A stretch of DNA of 64,000 nt from Oenanthe sinensis (taxonomy: Eukaryota > Streptophyta > Magnoliopsida > Apiales > Apiaceae): contig CM053802.1 of NCBI GenBank assembly GCA_028671895.1, positions 31,844,201-31,908,200 of the forward strand, written 5' to 3'. The position numbers and the translations under genes were made by a program. The notes beneath the pieces are model-generated. The model saw only the letters and a program-made list of their open reading frames with translations. It had not been told where the DNA came from and made no database searches. Of the stretch, positions 48,017-62,304 are shown one piece after another. Position 1 is the first letter of the stretch; each line of letters opens with the position of its first letter.

Positions 48017-51000
48017 AATCAATCTTGGCACATTTGAACCTGAAAACAATTCCTAACAATTTGAGGTTTCATTCTTGACTCGTTAACACTCTTGAAAACA
48101 GTTTGTAGCTTCATTCTTGACTCGTTTCAACATGAAAACAACTTGTACACTCTTGTAGGATCAATCTTGGCTCATTTGAACTTGAAAACAATTCCTAACA
48201 ACTTGAGGCTTTAATCTTGACTCGTTCAAACTTGAAAATAGTTTGTAGCTTCATTCTTGACTCGTTTCAACTTGAAAACAACTTGTAAACTTTTATAGCA
48301 TCAATCTTGGCACATTTGAACCTGAAAACAATTCCTAACAATTTGAGGCTTCATTCTTGACTCGTTAACACTTGAAAACAGTTTGTAGCTTCATTCTTGA
48401 CTCGTTTCAACATGAAAACAACTTGTACACTCTTGTAGGATCAATCTTGGCTCATTTGAACTTGAAAACAATTCCTAACACCTTGAGGCTTTAATCTTGA
48501 CTCGTTCAAACTTGAAAATAGTTTGTAGCTTCATTCTTGACTCGTTCCAACTTGAAAACAACTTGTACACTCTTGTAGAATCAATCTTGGCACATTTGAA
48601 CCTGAAAACAATTCCTAACAATTTGAGGCTTCATTCTTGACTCGTTAACACTTGAAAACAGTTTGTAGCTTCATTCTTGACTCGTTTCAACATGAAAACA
48701 ACTTGTACACTCTTGTAGGATCAATCTTGGCTCATTTGAACTTGAAAACAATTCCTAACAACTTGAGGCTTTAATCTTGACTCGTTCAAACTTGAAAATA
48801 GGTTGTAGCTTCATTCTTGACTCGTTTCAACTTGAAAACAACTTGTACACTCTTGTAGAATCAATCTTGGCACATTTGAACCTGAAAACAATTCCTAACA
48901 ATTTGAGGTTTCATTCTTGACTCGTTAACACATGAAAACAGTTTGTAGCTTCATTCTTGACCTGTTTCAACATGAAAACAACTTGTACACTCTTGTAGGA
49001 TCAATCTTGGCTCATTTGAACTTGAAAACAATTCCTAACAACTTGAGGCTTTAATCTTGACTCGTTCAAACTTGAAAATAGTTTGTAGCTTCATTCTAGA
49101 CTCGTTTCAACTTGAAAACAACTTGTAAACTTTTATAGCATCAATCTTGGCACATTTGAACCTGAAAACAATTCCTAACAATTTGAGGCTTCATTCTTGA
49201 CTCGTTAACACTTGAAAACAGTTTGTAGCTTCATTCTTGACTCGTTTCAACATGAAAACAACTTGTACACTCTTGTAGGATCAATCTTGGCTCATTTGAA
49301 CTTGAAAACAATTCCTAACACCTTGAGGCTTTAATCTTGACTCGTTCAAACTTGAAAATAGTTTGTAGCTTCATTCTTGACTCGTTCCAACTTGAAAACA
49401 ACTTGTACACTCTTGTAGAATCAATCTTGGCACATTTGAACCTGAAAACAATTCCTAACAATTTGAGGCTTCATTCTTGACTCGTTCACACTTGAAAACA
49501 GTTTGTAGCTTCATTCTTGACTCGGTTCAACATGAAAACAACTTGTACACTCTTGTAGGATCAATCTTGGCTCATTTGAACTTGAAAACAATTCCTAACA
49601 ACTTGAGGCTTTAATCATGACTCGTTCAAACTTGAAAATAGTTTGTAGCTTCATTCTTGACTCGTTTCAACTTGAAAACAACTTGTACACTCTTGTAGAA
49701 TCAATCTTGGCACATTTGAACCTGAAAACAATTCCTAACAATTTGAGGTTTCATTCTTGACTCGTTAACACTTGAAAACAGTTTGTAGCTTCATTCTTGA
49801 CTCGTTTCAACATGAAAACAACTTGTACACTCTTGTAGGATCAATCTTGGCTCATTTGAACTTGAAAACAATTCCTAACAACTTGAGGCTTTAATCTTGA
49901 CTCGTTCAAACTTGAAAATAGGTTGTAGCTTCATTCTTGACTCGTTTCAACTTGAAAACAACTTGTACACTCTTGTAGAATCAATCTTGGCACATTTGAA
50001 CCTGAAAACAATTCCTAACAATTTGAGGTTTCATTCTTGACTCGTTAACACTTGAAAACAGTTTGTAGCTTCATTCTTGACTCGTTTCAACATGAAAACA
50101 ACTTGTACACTCTTGTAGGATCAATCTTGGCTCATTTGAACTTGAAAACAATTCCTAACAACTTGAGGCTTTAATCTTGACTCGTTCAAACTTGAAAATA
50201 GTTTGTAGCTTCATTCTTGACTCGTTTCAACTTGAAAACAACTTGTACACTTTTATAGAATCAATCTTGGCACATTTGAACCTGAAAACAATTCCTAACA
50301 ATTTGAGGCTTCATTCTTGACTCGTTAACACTTCAAAACAGTTTGTAGCTTCATTCTTGACTCGTTTCAACATGAAAACAACTTGTACACTCTTGTAGAA
50401 TCAATCTTGGCACATTTGAACCTGAAAACAATTCCTAACAATTTGAGGTTTCATTCTTGACTCGTTAACACTCTTGAAAACAGTTTGTAGCTTCATTCTT
50501 GACTCGTTTCAACATGAAAACAACTTGTACACTCTTGTAGGATCAATCTTGGCTCATTTGAACTTGAAAACAATTCCTAACAACTTGAGGCTTTAATCTT
50601 GACTCGTTCAAACTTGAAAATAGTTTGTAGCTTCATTCTTGACTCGTTTCAACTTGAAAACAACTTGTAAACTTTTATAGCATCAATCTTGGCACATTTG
50701 AACCTGAAAACAATTCCTAACAATTTGAGGCTTCATTCTTGACTCGTTAACACTTGAAAACAGTTTGTAGCTTCATTCTTGACTCGTTTCAACATGAAAA
50801 CAACTTGTACACTCTTGTAGGATCAATCTTGGCTCATTTGAACTTGAAAACAATTCCTAACACCTTGAGGCTTTAATCTTGACTCGTTCAAACTTGGAAA
50901 TAGTTTGTAGCTTCATTCTTGACTCGTTCCAACTTGAAAACAACTTGTACACTCTTGTAGAATCAATCTTGGCACATTTGAACCTGAAAACAATTCCTAA

Positions 51001-54000
51001 CAATTTGAGGCTTCATTCTTGACTCGTTAACACTTGAAAACAGTTTGTAGCTTCATTCTTGACTCGTTTCAACATGAAAACAACTTGTACACTCTTGTAG
51101 GATCAATCTTGGCTCATTTGAACTTGAAAACAATTCCTAACAACTTGAGGCTTTAATCTTGACTCGTTCAAACTTGAAAATAGGTTGTAGCTTCATTCTT
51201 GACTCGTTTCAACTTGAAAACAACTTGTACACTCTTGTAGAATCAATCTTGGCACATTTGAACCTGAAAACAATTCCTAACAATTTGAGGTTTCATTCTT
51301 GACTCGTTAACACATGAAAACAGTTTGTAGCTTCATTCTTGACCTGTTTCAACATGAAAACAACTTGTACACTCTTGTAGGATCAATCTTGGCTCATTTG
51401 AACTTGAAAACAATTCCTAACAACTTGAGGCTTTAATCTTGACTCGTTCAAACTTGAAAATAGTTTGTAGCTTCATTCTAGACTCGTTTCAACTTGAAAA
51501 CAACTTGTAAACTTTTATAGCATCAATCTTGGCACATTTGAACCTGAAAACAATTCCTAACAATTTGAGGCTTCATTCTTGACTCGTTAACACTTGAAAA
51601 CAGTTTGTAGCTTCATTCTTGACTCGTTTCAACATGAAAACAACTTGTACACTCTTGTAGGATCAATCTTGGCTCATTTGAACTTGAAAACAATTCCTAA
51701 CACCTTGAGGCTTTAATCTTGACTCGTTCAAACTTGAAAATAGTTTGTAGCTTCATTCTTGACTCGTTCCAACTTGAAAACAACTTGTACACTCTTGTAG
51801 AATCAATCTTGGCACATTTGAACCTGAAAACAATTCCTAACAATTTGAGGCTTCATTCTTGACTCGTTCACACTTGAAAACAGTTTGTAGCTTCATTCTT
51901 GACTCGGTTCAACATGAAAACAACTTGTACACTCTTGTAGGATCAATCTTGGCTCATTTGAACTTGAAAACAATTCCTAACAACTTGAGGCTTTAATCAT
52001 GACTCGTTCAAACTTGAAAATAGTTTGTAGCTTCATTCTTGACTCGTTTCAACTTGAAAACAACTTGTACACTCTTGTAGAATCAATCTTGGCACATTTG
52101 AACCTGAAAACAATTCCTAACAATTTGAGGTTTCATTCTTGACTCGTTAACACTTGAAAACAGTTTGTAGCTTCATTCTTGACTCGTTTCAACATGAAAA
52201 CAACTTGTACACTCTTGTAGGATCAATCTTGGCTCATTTGAACTTGAAAACAATTCCTAACAACTTGAGGCTTTAATCTTGACTCGTTCAAACTTGAAAA
52301 TAGGTTGTAGCTTCATTCTTGACTCGTTTCAACTTGAAAACAACTTGTACACTCTTGTAGAATCAATCTTGGCACATTTGAACCTGAAAACAATTCCTAA
52401 CAATTTGAGGTTTCATTCTTGACTCGTTAACACTTGAAAACAGTTTGTAGCTTCATTCTTGACTCGTTTCAACATGAAAACAACTTGTACACTCTTGTAG
52501 GATCAATCTTGGCTCATTTGAACTTGAAAACAATTCCTAACAACTTGAGGCTTTAATCTTGACTCGTTCAAACTTGAAAATAGTTTGTAGCTTCATTCTT
52601 GACTCATTTCAACTTGAAAACAACTTGTACACTTTTATAGAATCAATCTTGGCACATTTGAACCTGAAAACAATTCCTAACAATTTGAGGCTTCATTCTT
52701 GACTCGTTAACACTTCAAAACAGTTTGTAGCTTCATTCTTGACTCGTTTCAACATGAAAACAACTTGTACACTCTTGTAGAATCAATCTTGGCACATTTG
52801 AACCTGAAAACAATTCCTAACAATTTGAGGTTTCATTCTTGACTCGTTAACACTCTTGAAAACAGTTTGTAGCTTCATTCTTGACTCGTTTCAACATGAA
52901 AACAACTTGTACACTCTTGTAGGATCAATCTTGGCTCATTTGAACTTGAAAACAATTCCTAACAACTTGAGGCTTTAATCTTGACTCGTTCAAACTTGAA
53001 AATAGTTTGTAGCTTCATTCTTGACTCGTTTCAACTTGAAAACAACTTGTAAACTTTTATAGCATCAATCTTGGCACATTTGAACCTGAAAACAATTCCT
53101 AACAATTTGAGGCTTCATTCTTGACTCGTTAACACTTGAAAACAGTTTGTAGCTTCATTCTTGACTCGTTTCAACATGAAAACAACTTGTACACTCTTGT
53201 AGGATCAATCTTGGCTCATTTGAACTTGAAAACAATTCCTAACACCTTGAGGCTTTAATCTTGACTCGTTCAAACTTGGAAATAGTTTGTAGCTTCATTC
53301 TTGACTCGTTCCAACTTGAAAACAACTTGTACACTCTTGTAGAATCAATCTTGGCACATTTGAACCTGAAAACAATTCCTAACAATTTGAGGCTTCATTC
53401 TTGACTCGTTAACACTTGAAAACAGTTTGTAGCTTCATTCTTGACTCGTTTCAACATGAAAACAACTTGTACACTCTTGTAGGATCAATCTTGGCTCATT
53501 TGAACTTGAAAACAATTCCTAACAACTTGAGGCTTTAATCTTGACTCGTTCAAACTTGAAAATAGGTTGTAGCTTCATTCTTGACTCGTTTCAACTTGAA
53601 AACAACTTGTACACTCTTGTAGAATCAATCTTGGCACATTTGAACCTGAAAACAATTCCTAACAATTTGAGGTTTCATTCTTGACTCGTTAACACATGAA
53701 AACAGTTTGTAGCTTCATTCTTGACCTGTTTCAACATGAAAACAACTTGTACACTCTTGTAGGATCAATCTTGGCTCATTTGAACTTGAAAACAATTCCT
53801 AACAACTTGAGGCTTTAATCTTGACTCGTTCAAACTTGAAAATAGTTTGTAGCTTCATTCTAGACTCGTTTCAACTTGAAAACAACTTGTAAACTTTTAT
53901 AGCATCAATCTTGGCACATTTGAACCTGAAAACAATTCCTAACAATTTGAGGCTTCATTCTTGACTCGTTAACACTTGAAAACAGTTTGTAGCTTCATTC

Positions 54001-55162
54001 TTGACTCGTTTCAACATGAAAACAACTTGTACACTCTTGTAGGATCAATCTTGGCTCATTTGAACTTGAAAACAATTCCTAACACCTTGAGGCTTTAATC
54101 TTGACTCGTTCAAACTTGAAAATAGTTTGTAGCTTCATTCTTGACTCGTTCCAACTTGAAAACAACTTGTACACTCTTGTAGAATCAATCTTGGCACATT
54201 TGAACCTGAAAACAATTCCTAACAATTTGAGGCTTCATTCTTGACTCGTTCACACTTGAAAACAGTTTGTAGCTTCATTCTTGACTCGGTTCAACATGAA
54301 AACAACTTGTACACTCTTGTAGGATCAATCTTGGCTCATTTGAACTTGAAAACAATTCCTAACAACTTGAGGCTTTAATCATGACTCGTTCAAACTTGAA
54401 AATAGTTTGTAGCTTCATTCTTGACTCGTTTCAACTTGAAAACAACTTGTACACTCTTGTAGAATCAATCTTGGCACATTTGAACCTGAAAACAATTCCT
54501 AACAATTTGAGGTTTCATTCTTGACTCGTTAACACTTGAAAACAGTTTGTAGCTTCATTCTTGACTCGTTTCAACATGAAAACAACTTGTACACTCTTGT
54601 AGGATCAATCTTGGCTCATTTGAACTTGAAAACAATTCCTAACAACTTGAGGCTTTAATCTTGACTCGTTCAAACTTGAAAATAGGTTGTAGCTTCATTC
54701 TTGACTCGTTTCAACTTGAAAACAACTTGTACACTCTTGTAGAATCAATCTTGGCACATTTGAACCTGAAAACAATTCCTAACAATTTGAGGTTTCATTC
54801 TTGACTCGTTAACACTTGAAAACAGTTTGTAGCTTCATTCTTGACTCGTTTCAACATGAAAACAACTTGTACACTCTTGTAGGATCAATCTTGGCTCATT
54901 TGAACTTGAAAACAATTCCTAACAACTTGAGGCTTTAATCTTGACTCGTTCAAACTTGAAAATAGTTTGTAGCTTCATTCTTGACTCGTTTCAACTTGAA
55001 AACAACTTGTACACTTTTATAGAATCAATCTTGGCACATTTGAACCTGAAAACAATTCCTAACAATTTGAGGCTTCATTCTTGACTCGTTAACACTTCAA
55101 AACAGTTTGTAGCTTCATTCTTGACTCGTTTCAACATGAAAACAACTTGTACACTCTTGTAG
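48017..55162 (+). repeat. 17-mer higher-order repeat, 2382 bp, three tandem copies
   Basis: Copies are 48017-50398, 50399-52780 and 52781-55162. Order is 142-bp Bf, A-aac, B, A-cc, B, A-tagg, Bf (AACACATG), A-aac, B, A-cc, B-ttcac, A-cat, Bf, A-tagg, Bf, A-tt, B. The odd monomer number means each copy boundary is a B-B junction. Shared marks are GACCTGTTTCAAC in the seventh unit, CATTCTAGACTCG in the eighth and CACTTCAAAAC in the last. AACTTGGAAATAG in A-cc is in copies two and three but not one. GACTCATTTC near 52601 is private to copy two. Confidence 0.9.
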
Positions 55163-56984
55163 AATCAATCTTGGCACATTTGAACCTGAAAACAATTCCT
55201 AACAATTTGAGGTTTCATTCTTGACTCGTTAACACTCTTGAAAACAGTTTGTAGCTTCATTCTTGACTCGTTTCAACATGAAAACAACTTGTACACTCTT
55301 GTAGGATCAATCTTGGCTCATTTGAACTTGAAAACAATTCCTAACAACTTGAGGCTTTAATCTTGACTCGTTCAAACTTGAAAATAGTTTGTAGCTTCAT
55401 TCTTGACTCGTTTCAACTTGAAAACAACTTGTAAACTTTTATAGCATCAATCTTGGCACATTTGAACCTGAAAACAATTCCTAACAATTTGAGGCTTCAT
55501 TCTTGACTCGTTAACACTTGAAAACAGTTTGTAGCTTCATTCTTGACTCGTTTCAACATGAAAACAACTTGTACACTCTTGTAGGATCAATCTTGGCTCA
55601 TTTGAACTTGAAAACAATTCCTAACACCTTGAGGCTTTAATCTTGACTCGTTCAAACTTGGAAATAGTTTGTAGCTTCATTCTTGACTCGTTCCAACTTG
55701 AAAACAACTTGTACACTCTTGTAGAATCAATCTTGGCACATTTGAACCTGAAAACAATTCCTAACAATTTGAGGCTTCATTCTTGACTCGTTAACACTTG
55801 AAAACAGTTTGTAGCTTCATTCTTGACTCGTTTCAACATGAAAACAACTTGTACACTCTTGTAGGATCAATCTTGGCTCATTTGAACTTGAAAACAATTC
55901 CTAACAACTTGAGGCTTTAATCTTGACTCGTTCAAACTTGAAAATAGGTTGTAGCTTCATTCTTGACTCGTTTCAACTTGAAAACAACTTGTACACTCTT
56001 GTAGAATCAATCTTGGCACATTTGAACCTGAAAACAATTCCTAACAATTTGAGGTTTCATTCTTGACTCGTTAACACATGAAAACAGTTTGTAGCTTCAT
56101 TCTTGACTCGTTTCAACATGAAAACAACTTGTACACTCTTGTAGGATCAATCTTGGCTCATTTGAACTTGAAAACAATTCCTAACAACTTGAGGCTTTAA
56201 TCTTGACTCGTTCAAACTTGAAAATAGTTTGTAGCTTCATTCTTGACTCGTTTCAACTTGAAAACAACTTGTAAACTTTTATAGCATCAATCTTGGCACA
56301 TTTGAACCTGAAAACAATTCCTAACAATTTGAGGCTTCATTCTTGACTCGTTAACACTTGAAAACAGTTTGTAGCTTCATTCTTGACTCGTTTCAACATG
56401 AAAACAACTTGTACACTCTTGTAGGATCAATCTTGGCTCATTTGAACTTGAAAACAATTCCTAACACCTTGAGGCTTTAATCTTGACTCGTTCAAACTTG
56501 GAAATAGTTTGTAGCTTCATTCTTGACTCGTTCCAACTTGAAAACAACTTGTACACTCTTGTAGAATCAATCTTGGCACATTTGAACCTGAAAACAATTC
56601 CTAACAATTTGAGGCTTCATTCTTGACTCGTTAACACTTGAAAACAGTTTGTAGCTTCATTCTTGACTCGTTTCAACATGAAAACAACTTGTACACTCTT
56701 GTAGGATCAATCTTGGCTCATTTGAACTTGAAAACAATTCCTAACAACTTGAGGCTTTAATCTTGACTCGTTCAAACTTGAAAATAGGTTGTAGCTTCAT
56801 TCTTGACTCGTTTCAACTTGAAAACAACTTGTACACTCTTGTAGAATCAATCTTGGCACATTTGAACCTGAAAACAATTCCTAACAATTTGAGGTTTCAT
56901 TCTTGACTCGTTAACACATGAAAACAGTTTGTAGCTTCATTCTTGACTCGTTTCAACATGAAAACAACTTGTACACTCTTGTAG
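55163..56984 (+). repeat. Partial fourth 17-mer copy with an 840-bp internal duplication
   Basis: The first seven monomers follow the 17-mer order but with normal GACTCGTTTC in the seventh. The six-mer A-aac, B, A-cc (AACTTGGAAATAG), B, A-tagg, Bf (AACACATG) is then repeated: 55305-56144 and 56145-56984. The AACTTGGAAATAG mark in both six-mers ties them to copies two and three of the 17-mer. Confidence 0.87.
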
Positions 56985-58664
56985 GATCAATCTTGGCTCA
57001 TTTGAACTTGAAAACAATTCCTAACAACTTGAGGCTTTAATCTTGACTCGTTCAAACTTGAAAATAGTTTGTAGCTTCATTCTTGACTCGTTTCAACTTG
57101 AAAACAACTTGTAAACTTTTATAGCATCAATCTTGGCACATTTGAACCTGAAAACAATTCCTAACAATTTGAGGTTTCATTCTTGACTCGTTAACACTTG
57201 AAAACAGTTTGTAGCTTCATTCTTGACTCGGTTCAACATGAAAACAACTTGTACACTCTTGTAGGATCAATCTTGGCTCATTTGAACTTGAAAACAATTC
57301 CTAACAACTTGAGGCTTTAATCTTGACTCGTTCAAACTTGAAAATAGTTTGTAGCTTCATTCTTGACTCGTTTCAACTTGAAAACAACTTGTAAACTTTT
57401 ATAGCATCAATCTTGGCACATTTGAACCTGAAAACAATTCCTAACAATTTGAGGCTTCATTCTTGACTCGTTAACACTTGAAAACAGTTTGTAGCTTCAT
57501 TCTTGACTCGTTTCAACATGAAAACAACTTGTACACTCTTGTAGGATCAATCTTGGCTCATTTGAACTTGAAAACAATTCCTAACACCTTGAGGCTTTAA
57601 TCTTGACTCGTTCATACTTGAAAATAGTTTGTAGCTTCATTCTTGACTCGTTCCAACTTGAAAACAACTTGTACACTCTTGTAGAATCAATCTTGGCACA
57701 TTTGAACCTGAAAACAATTCCTAACAATTTGAGGCTTCATTCTTGACTCGTTCACACTTGAAAACAGTTTGTAGCTTCATTCTTGACTCGGTTCAACATG
57801 AAAACAACTTGTACACTCTTGTAGGATCAATCTTGGCTCATTTGAACTTGAAAACAATTCCTAACAACTTGAGGCTTTAATCTTGACTCGTTCAAACTTG
57901 AAAATAGTTTGTAGCTTCATTCTTGACTCGTTTCAACTTGAAAACAACTTGTAAACTTTTATAGCATCAATCTTGGCACATTTGAACCTGAAAACAATTC
58001 CTAACAATTTGAGGTTTCATTCTTGACTCGTTAACACTTGAAAACAGTTTGTAGCTTCATTCTTGACTCGGTTCAACATGAAAACAACTTGTACACTCTT
58101 GTAGGATCAATCTTGGCTCATTTGAACTTGAAAACAATTCCTAACAACTTGAGGCTTTAATCTTGACTCGTTCAAACTTGAAAATAGTTTGTAGCTTCAT
58201 TCTTGACTCGTTTCAACTTGAAAACAACTTGTAAACTTTTATAGCATCAATCTTGGCACATTTGAACCTGAAAACAATTCCTAACAATTTGAGGCTTCAT
58301 TCTTGACTCGTTAACACTTGAAAACAGTTTGTAGCTTCATTCTTGACTCGTTTCAACATGAAAACAACTTGTACACTCTTGTAGGATCAATCTTGGCTCA
58401 TTTGAACTTGAAAACAATTCCTAACACCTTGAGGCTTTAATCTTGACTCGTTCATACTTGAAAATAGTTTGTAGCTTCATTCTTGACTCGTTCCAACTTG
58501 AAAACAACTTGTACACTCTTGTAGAATCAATCTTGGCACATTTGAACCTGAAAACAATTCCTAACAATTTGAGGCTTCATTCTTGACTCGTTCACACTTG
58601 AAAACAGTTTGTAGCTTCATTCTTGACTCGGTTCAACATGAAAACAACTTGTACACTCTTGTAG
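56985..58664 (+). repeat. 840-bp six-mer, two tandem copies
   Basis: Copies are 56985-57824 and 57825-58664, each A-aac, Bf (CATC start, GGTTCAACATG), A-aac, B, A-cc, B-ttcac. Both carry GTTCATACTTG in the A-cc unit, seen nowhere else, near 57609 and 58449. The last two monomers of the second copy (58385-58664) also serve as the start of the following 14-mer, showing where the exchange joined the two families. Confidence 0.87.
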
Positions 58665-61600
58665 GATCAATCTTGGCTCATTTGAACTTGAAAACAATTC
58701 CTAACAACTTGAGGCTTTAATCATGACTCGTTCAAACTTGAAAATAGTTTGTAGCTTCATTCTTGACTCGTTTCAACTTGAAAACAACTTGTACACTCTT
58801 GTAGAATCAATCTTGGCACATTTGAACCTGAAAACAATTCCTAACAATTTGAGGTTTCATTCCTGACTCGTTAACACTTGAAAACAGTTTGTAGCTTCAT
58901 TCTTGACTCGTTTCAACATGAAAACAACTTGTACACTCTTGTAGGATCAATCTTGGCTCATTTGAACTTGAAAACAATTCCTAACAACTTGAGGCTTTAA
59001 TCTTGACTCGTTCAAACTTGAAAATAGTTTGTAGCTTCATTCTTGACTCGTTTCAACTTGAAAACAACTTGTACACTTTTATAGAATCAATCTTGGCACA
59101 TTTGAACCTGAAAACAATTCCTAACAATTTGAGGCTTCATTCTTGACTCGTTAACACTTGAAAACAGTTTGTAGCTTCATTCTTGACTCGTTTCAACATG
59201 AAAACAACTTGTACACTCTTGTAGGATCAATCTTGGCTCATTTGAACTTGAAAACAATTCCTAACAACTTGAGGCTTTAATCTTGACTCGTTCAAACTTG
59301 AAAATAGGTTGTAGCTTCATTCTTGACTCGTTTCAACTTGAAAACAACTTGTACACTCTTGTAGAATCAATCTTGGCACATTTGAACCTGAAAACAATTC
59401 CTAACAATTTGAGGCTTCATTCTTGACTCGTTAACACTTGAAAACAGTTTGTAGCTTCATTCTTGACTCGTTTCAACTTGAAAACAACTTGTACACTCTT
59501 GTAGGATCAATCTTGGCTCATTTGAACTTGAAAACAATTCCTAACAACTTGAGGCTTTAATCTTGACTCGTTTAAACTTGAAAATAGTGTGTAGCTTCAT
59601 TCTTGACTCGTTTCAATTTGAAAACAACTTGTACACTCTTGTAGAATCAATCTTGGCTCATTTGAAATTGAAAACAATTCCTAACAACTTGAGGCTTTAA
59701 TCTTGAATCGTTCAAACTTGAAAAGAGTTTGTAGCTACATTCTTGACTCGTTTCAACATGAAAACAACTTGAACACTCTTGTAGGATCAATCTTGGCTCA
59801 TTTGAACTTGAAAACAATTCCTAACAGCTTGAGGCTTTAATCTTGACTCGTTCAAACTTGAAAAGAGTTTGTAGCTTCATTCTTGACTCGTTTCAACTTG
59901 AAAACAACTTGTACACTCTTGTAGAATCAATCTTGGCACATTTGAACCTGAAAACAATTCCTAACAATTTGAGGCTTCATTCTTGACTCGTTAACACTTG
60001 AAAACAGTTTGTAGCTTCATTCTTGACTCGTTTCAACATGAAAACAACTTGTACACTCTTGTAGGATCAATCTTGGCTCATTTGAACTTGAAAACAATTC
60101 CTAACAACTTGAGGCTTTAATCTTGACTCGTTCAAACTTGAAAAGAGTTTGTAGCTTCATTCTTGACTCGTTTCAACTTGAAAACAACTTGTACACTCTT
60201 GTAGAATCAATCTTGGCACCTTTGAACCTGAAAACAATTCCTAACAATTTGAGGCTGCATTCTTGACTCGTTAACACTTGAAAACAGTTTGAAGCTTCAT
60301 TCTTGACTCGTTTCAACATAAAAACAACTTGTACACTCTTGTAGGATCAATCTTGGCTCATTTGAACTTGAAAACAATTCCTAACACCTTGAGGCTTTAA
60401 TCTTGACTCGTTCAAACTTGAAAATAGTTTGTAGCTTCATTCTTGACTCGTTCCAACTTGAAAACAACTTGTACACTCTTGTAGAATCAATCTTGGCACA
60501 TTTGAACCTGAAAACAATTCCTAACAATTTGAGGCTTCATTCTTGACTCGTTCACACTTGAAAACAGTTTGTAGCTTCATTCTTGACTCGGTTCAACATG
60601 AAAACAACTTGTACACTCTTGTAGGATCAATCTTGGCTCATTTGAACTTGAAAACAATTCCTAACAACTTGAGGCTTTAATCATGACTCGTTCAAACTTG
60701 AAAATAGTTTGTAGCTTCATTCTTGACTCGTTTCAACTTGAAAACAACTTGTACACTCTTGTAGAATCAATCTTGGCACATTTGAACCTGAAAACAATTC
60801 CTAACAATTTGAGGTTTCATTCTTGACTCGTTAACACTTGAAAACAGTTTGTAGCTTCATTCTTGACTCGTTTCAACATGAAAACAACTTGTACACTCTT
60901 GTAGGATCAATCTTGGCTCATTTGAACTTGAAAACAATTCCTAACAACTTGAGGCTTTAATCTTGACTCGTTCAAACTTGAAAATAGTTTGTAGCTTCAT
61001 TCTTGACTCGTTTCAACTTGAAAACAACTTGTACACTTTTATAGAATCAATCTTGGCACATTTGAACCTGAAAACAATTCCTAACAATTTGAGGCTTCAT
61101 TCTTGACTCGTTAACACTTGAAAACAGTTTGTAGCTTCATTCTTGACTCGTTTCAACATGAAAACAACTTGTACACTCTTGTAGGATCAATCTTGGCTCA
61201 TTTGAACTTGAAAACAATTCCTAACAACTTGAGGCTTTAATCTTGACTCGTTCAAACTTGAAAATAGGTTGTAGCTTCATTCTTGACTCGTTTCAACTTG
61301 AAAACAACTTGTACACTCTTGTAGAATCAATCTTGGCACATTTGAACCTGAAAACAATTCCTAACAATTTGAGGCTTCATTCTTGACTCGTTAACACTTG
61401 AAAACAGTTTGTAGCTTCATTCTTGACTCGTTTCAACTTGAAAACAACTTGTACACTCTTGTAGGATCAATCTTGGCTCATTTGAACTTGAAAACAATTC
61501 CTAACAACTTGAGGCTTTAATCTTGACTCGTTTAAACTTGAAAATAGTGTGTAGCTTCATTCTTGCCTCGTTTCAATTTGAAAACAACTTGTACACTCTT

Positions 61601-62304
61601 GTAGAATCAATCTTGGCTCATTTGAAATTGAAAACAATTCCTAACAACTTGAGGCTTTAATCTTGAATCGTTCAAACTTGAAAAGAGTTTGTAGCTACAT
61701 TCTTGACTCGTTTCAACATGAAAACAACTTGAACACTCTTGTAGGATCAATCTTGGCTCATTTGAACTTGAAAACAATTCCTAACAGCTTGAGGCTTTAA
61801 TCTTGACTCGTTCAAACTTGAAAAGAGTTTGTAGCTTCATTCTTGACTCGTTTCAACTTGAAAACAACTTGTACACTCTTGTAGAATCAATCTTGGCACA
61901 TTTGAACCTGAAAACAATTCCTAACAATTTGAGGCTTCATTCTTGACTCGTTAACACTTGAAAACAGTTTGTAGCTTCATTCTTGACTCGTTTCAACATG
62001 AAAACAACTTGTACACTCTTGTAGGATCAATCTTGGCTCATTTGAACTTGAAAACAATTCCTAACAACTTGAGGCTTTAATCTTGACTCGTTCAAACTTG
62101 AAAAGAGTTTGTAGCTTCATTCTTGACTCGTTTCAACTTGAAAACAACTTGTACACTCTTGTAGAATCAATCTTGGCACCTTTGAACCTGAAAACAATTC
62201 CTAACAATTTGAGGCTGCATTCTTGACTCGTTAACACTTGAAAACAGTTTGAAGCTTCATTCTTGACTCGTTTCAACATAAAAACAACTTGTACACTCTT
62301 GTAG
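58385..62304 (+). repeat. 14-mer higher-order repeat (1960 bp), two tandem copies
   Basis: Copies are 58385-60344 and 60345-62304, with the same monomer order as 36258-38217 and the right-hand C lineage marks (TTGAATCG in C, CTTTAATC in A-gc). Its presence on both sides of the 2382-bp family shows that the 17-mer block interrupts an older 14-mer field. Private changes are GTTCATAC near 58449, TTCCTGACTCG near 58860 and TTGCCTCG near 61563. Confidence 0.88.
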
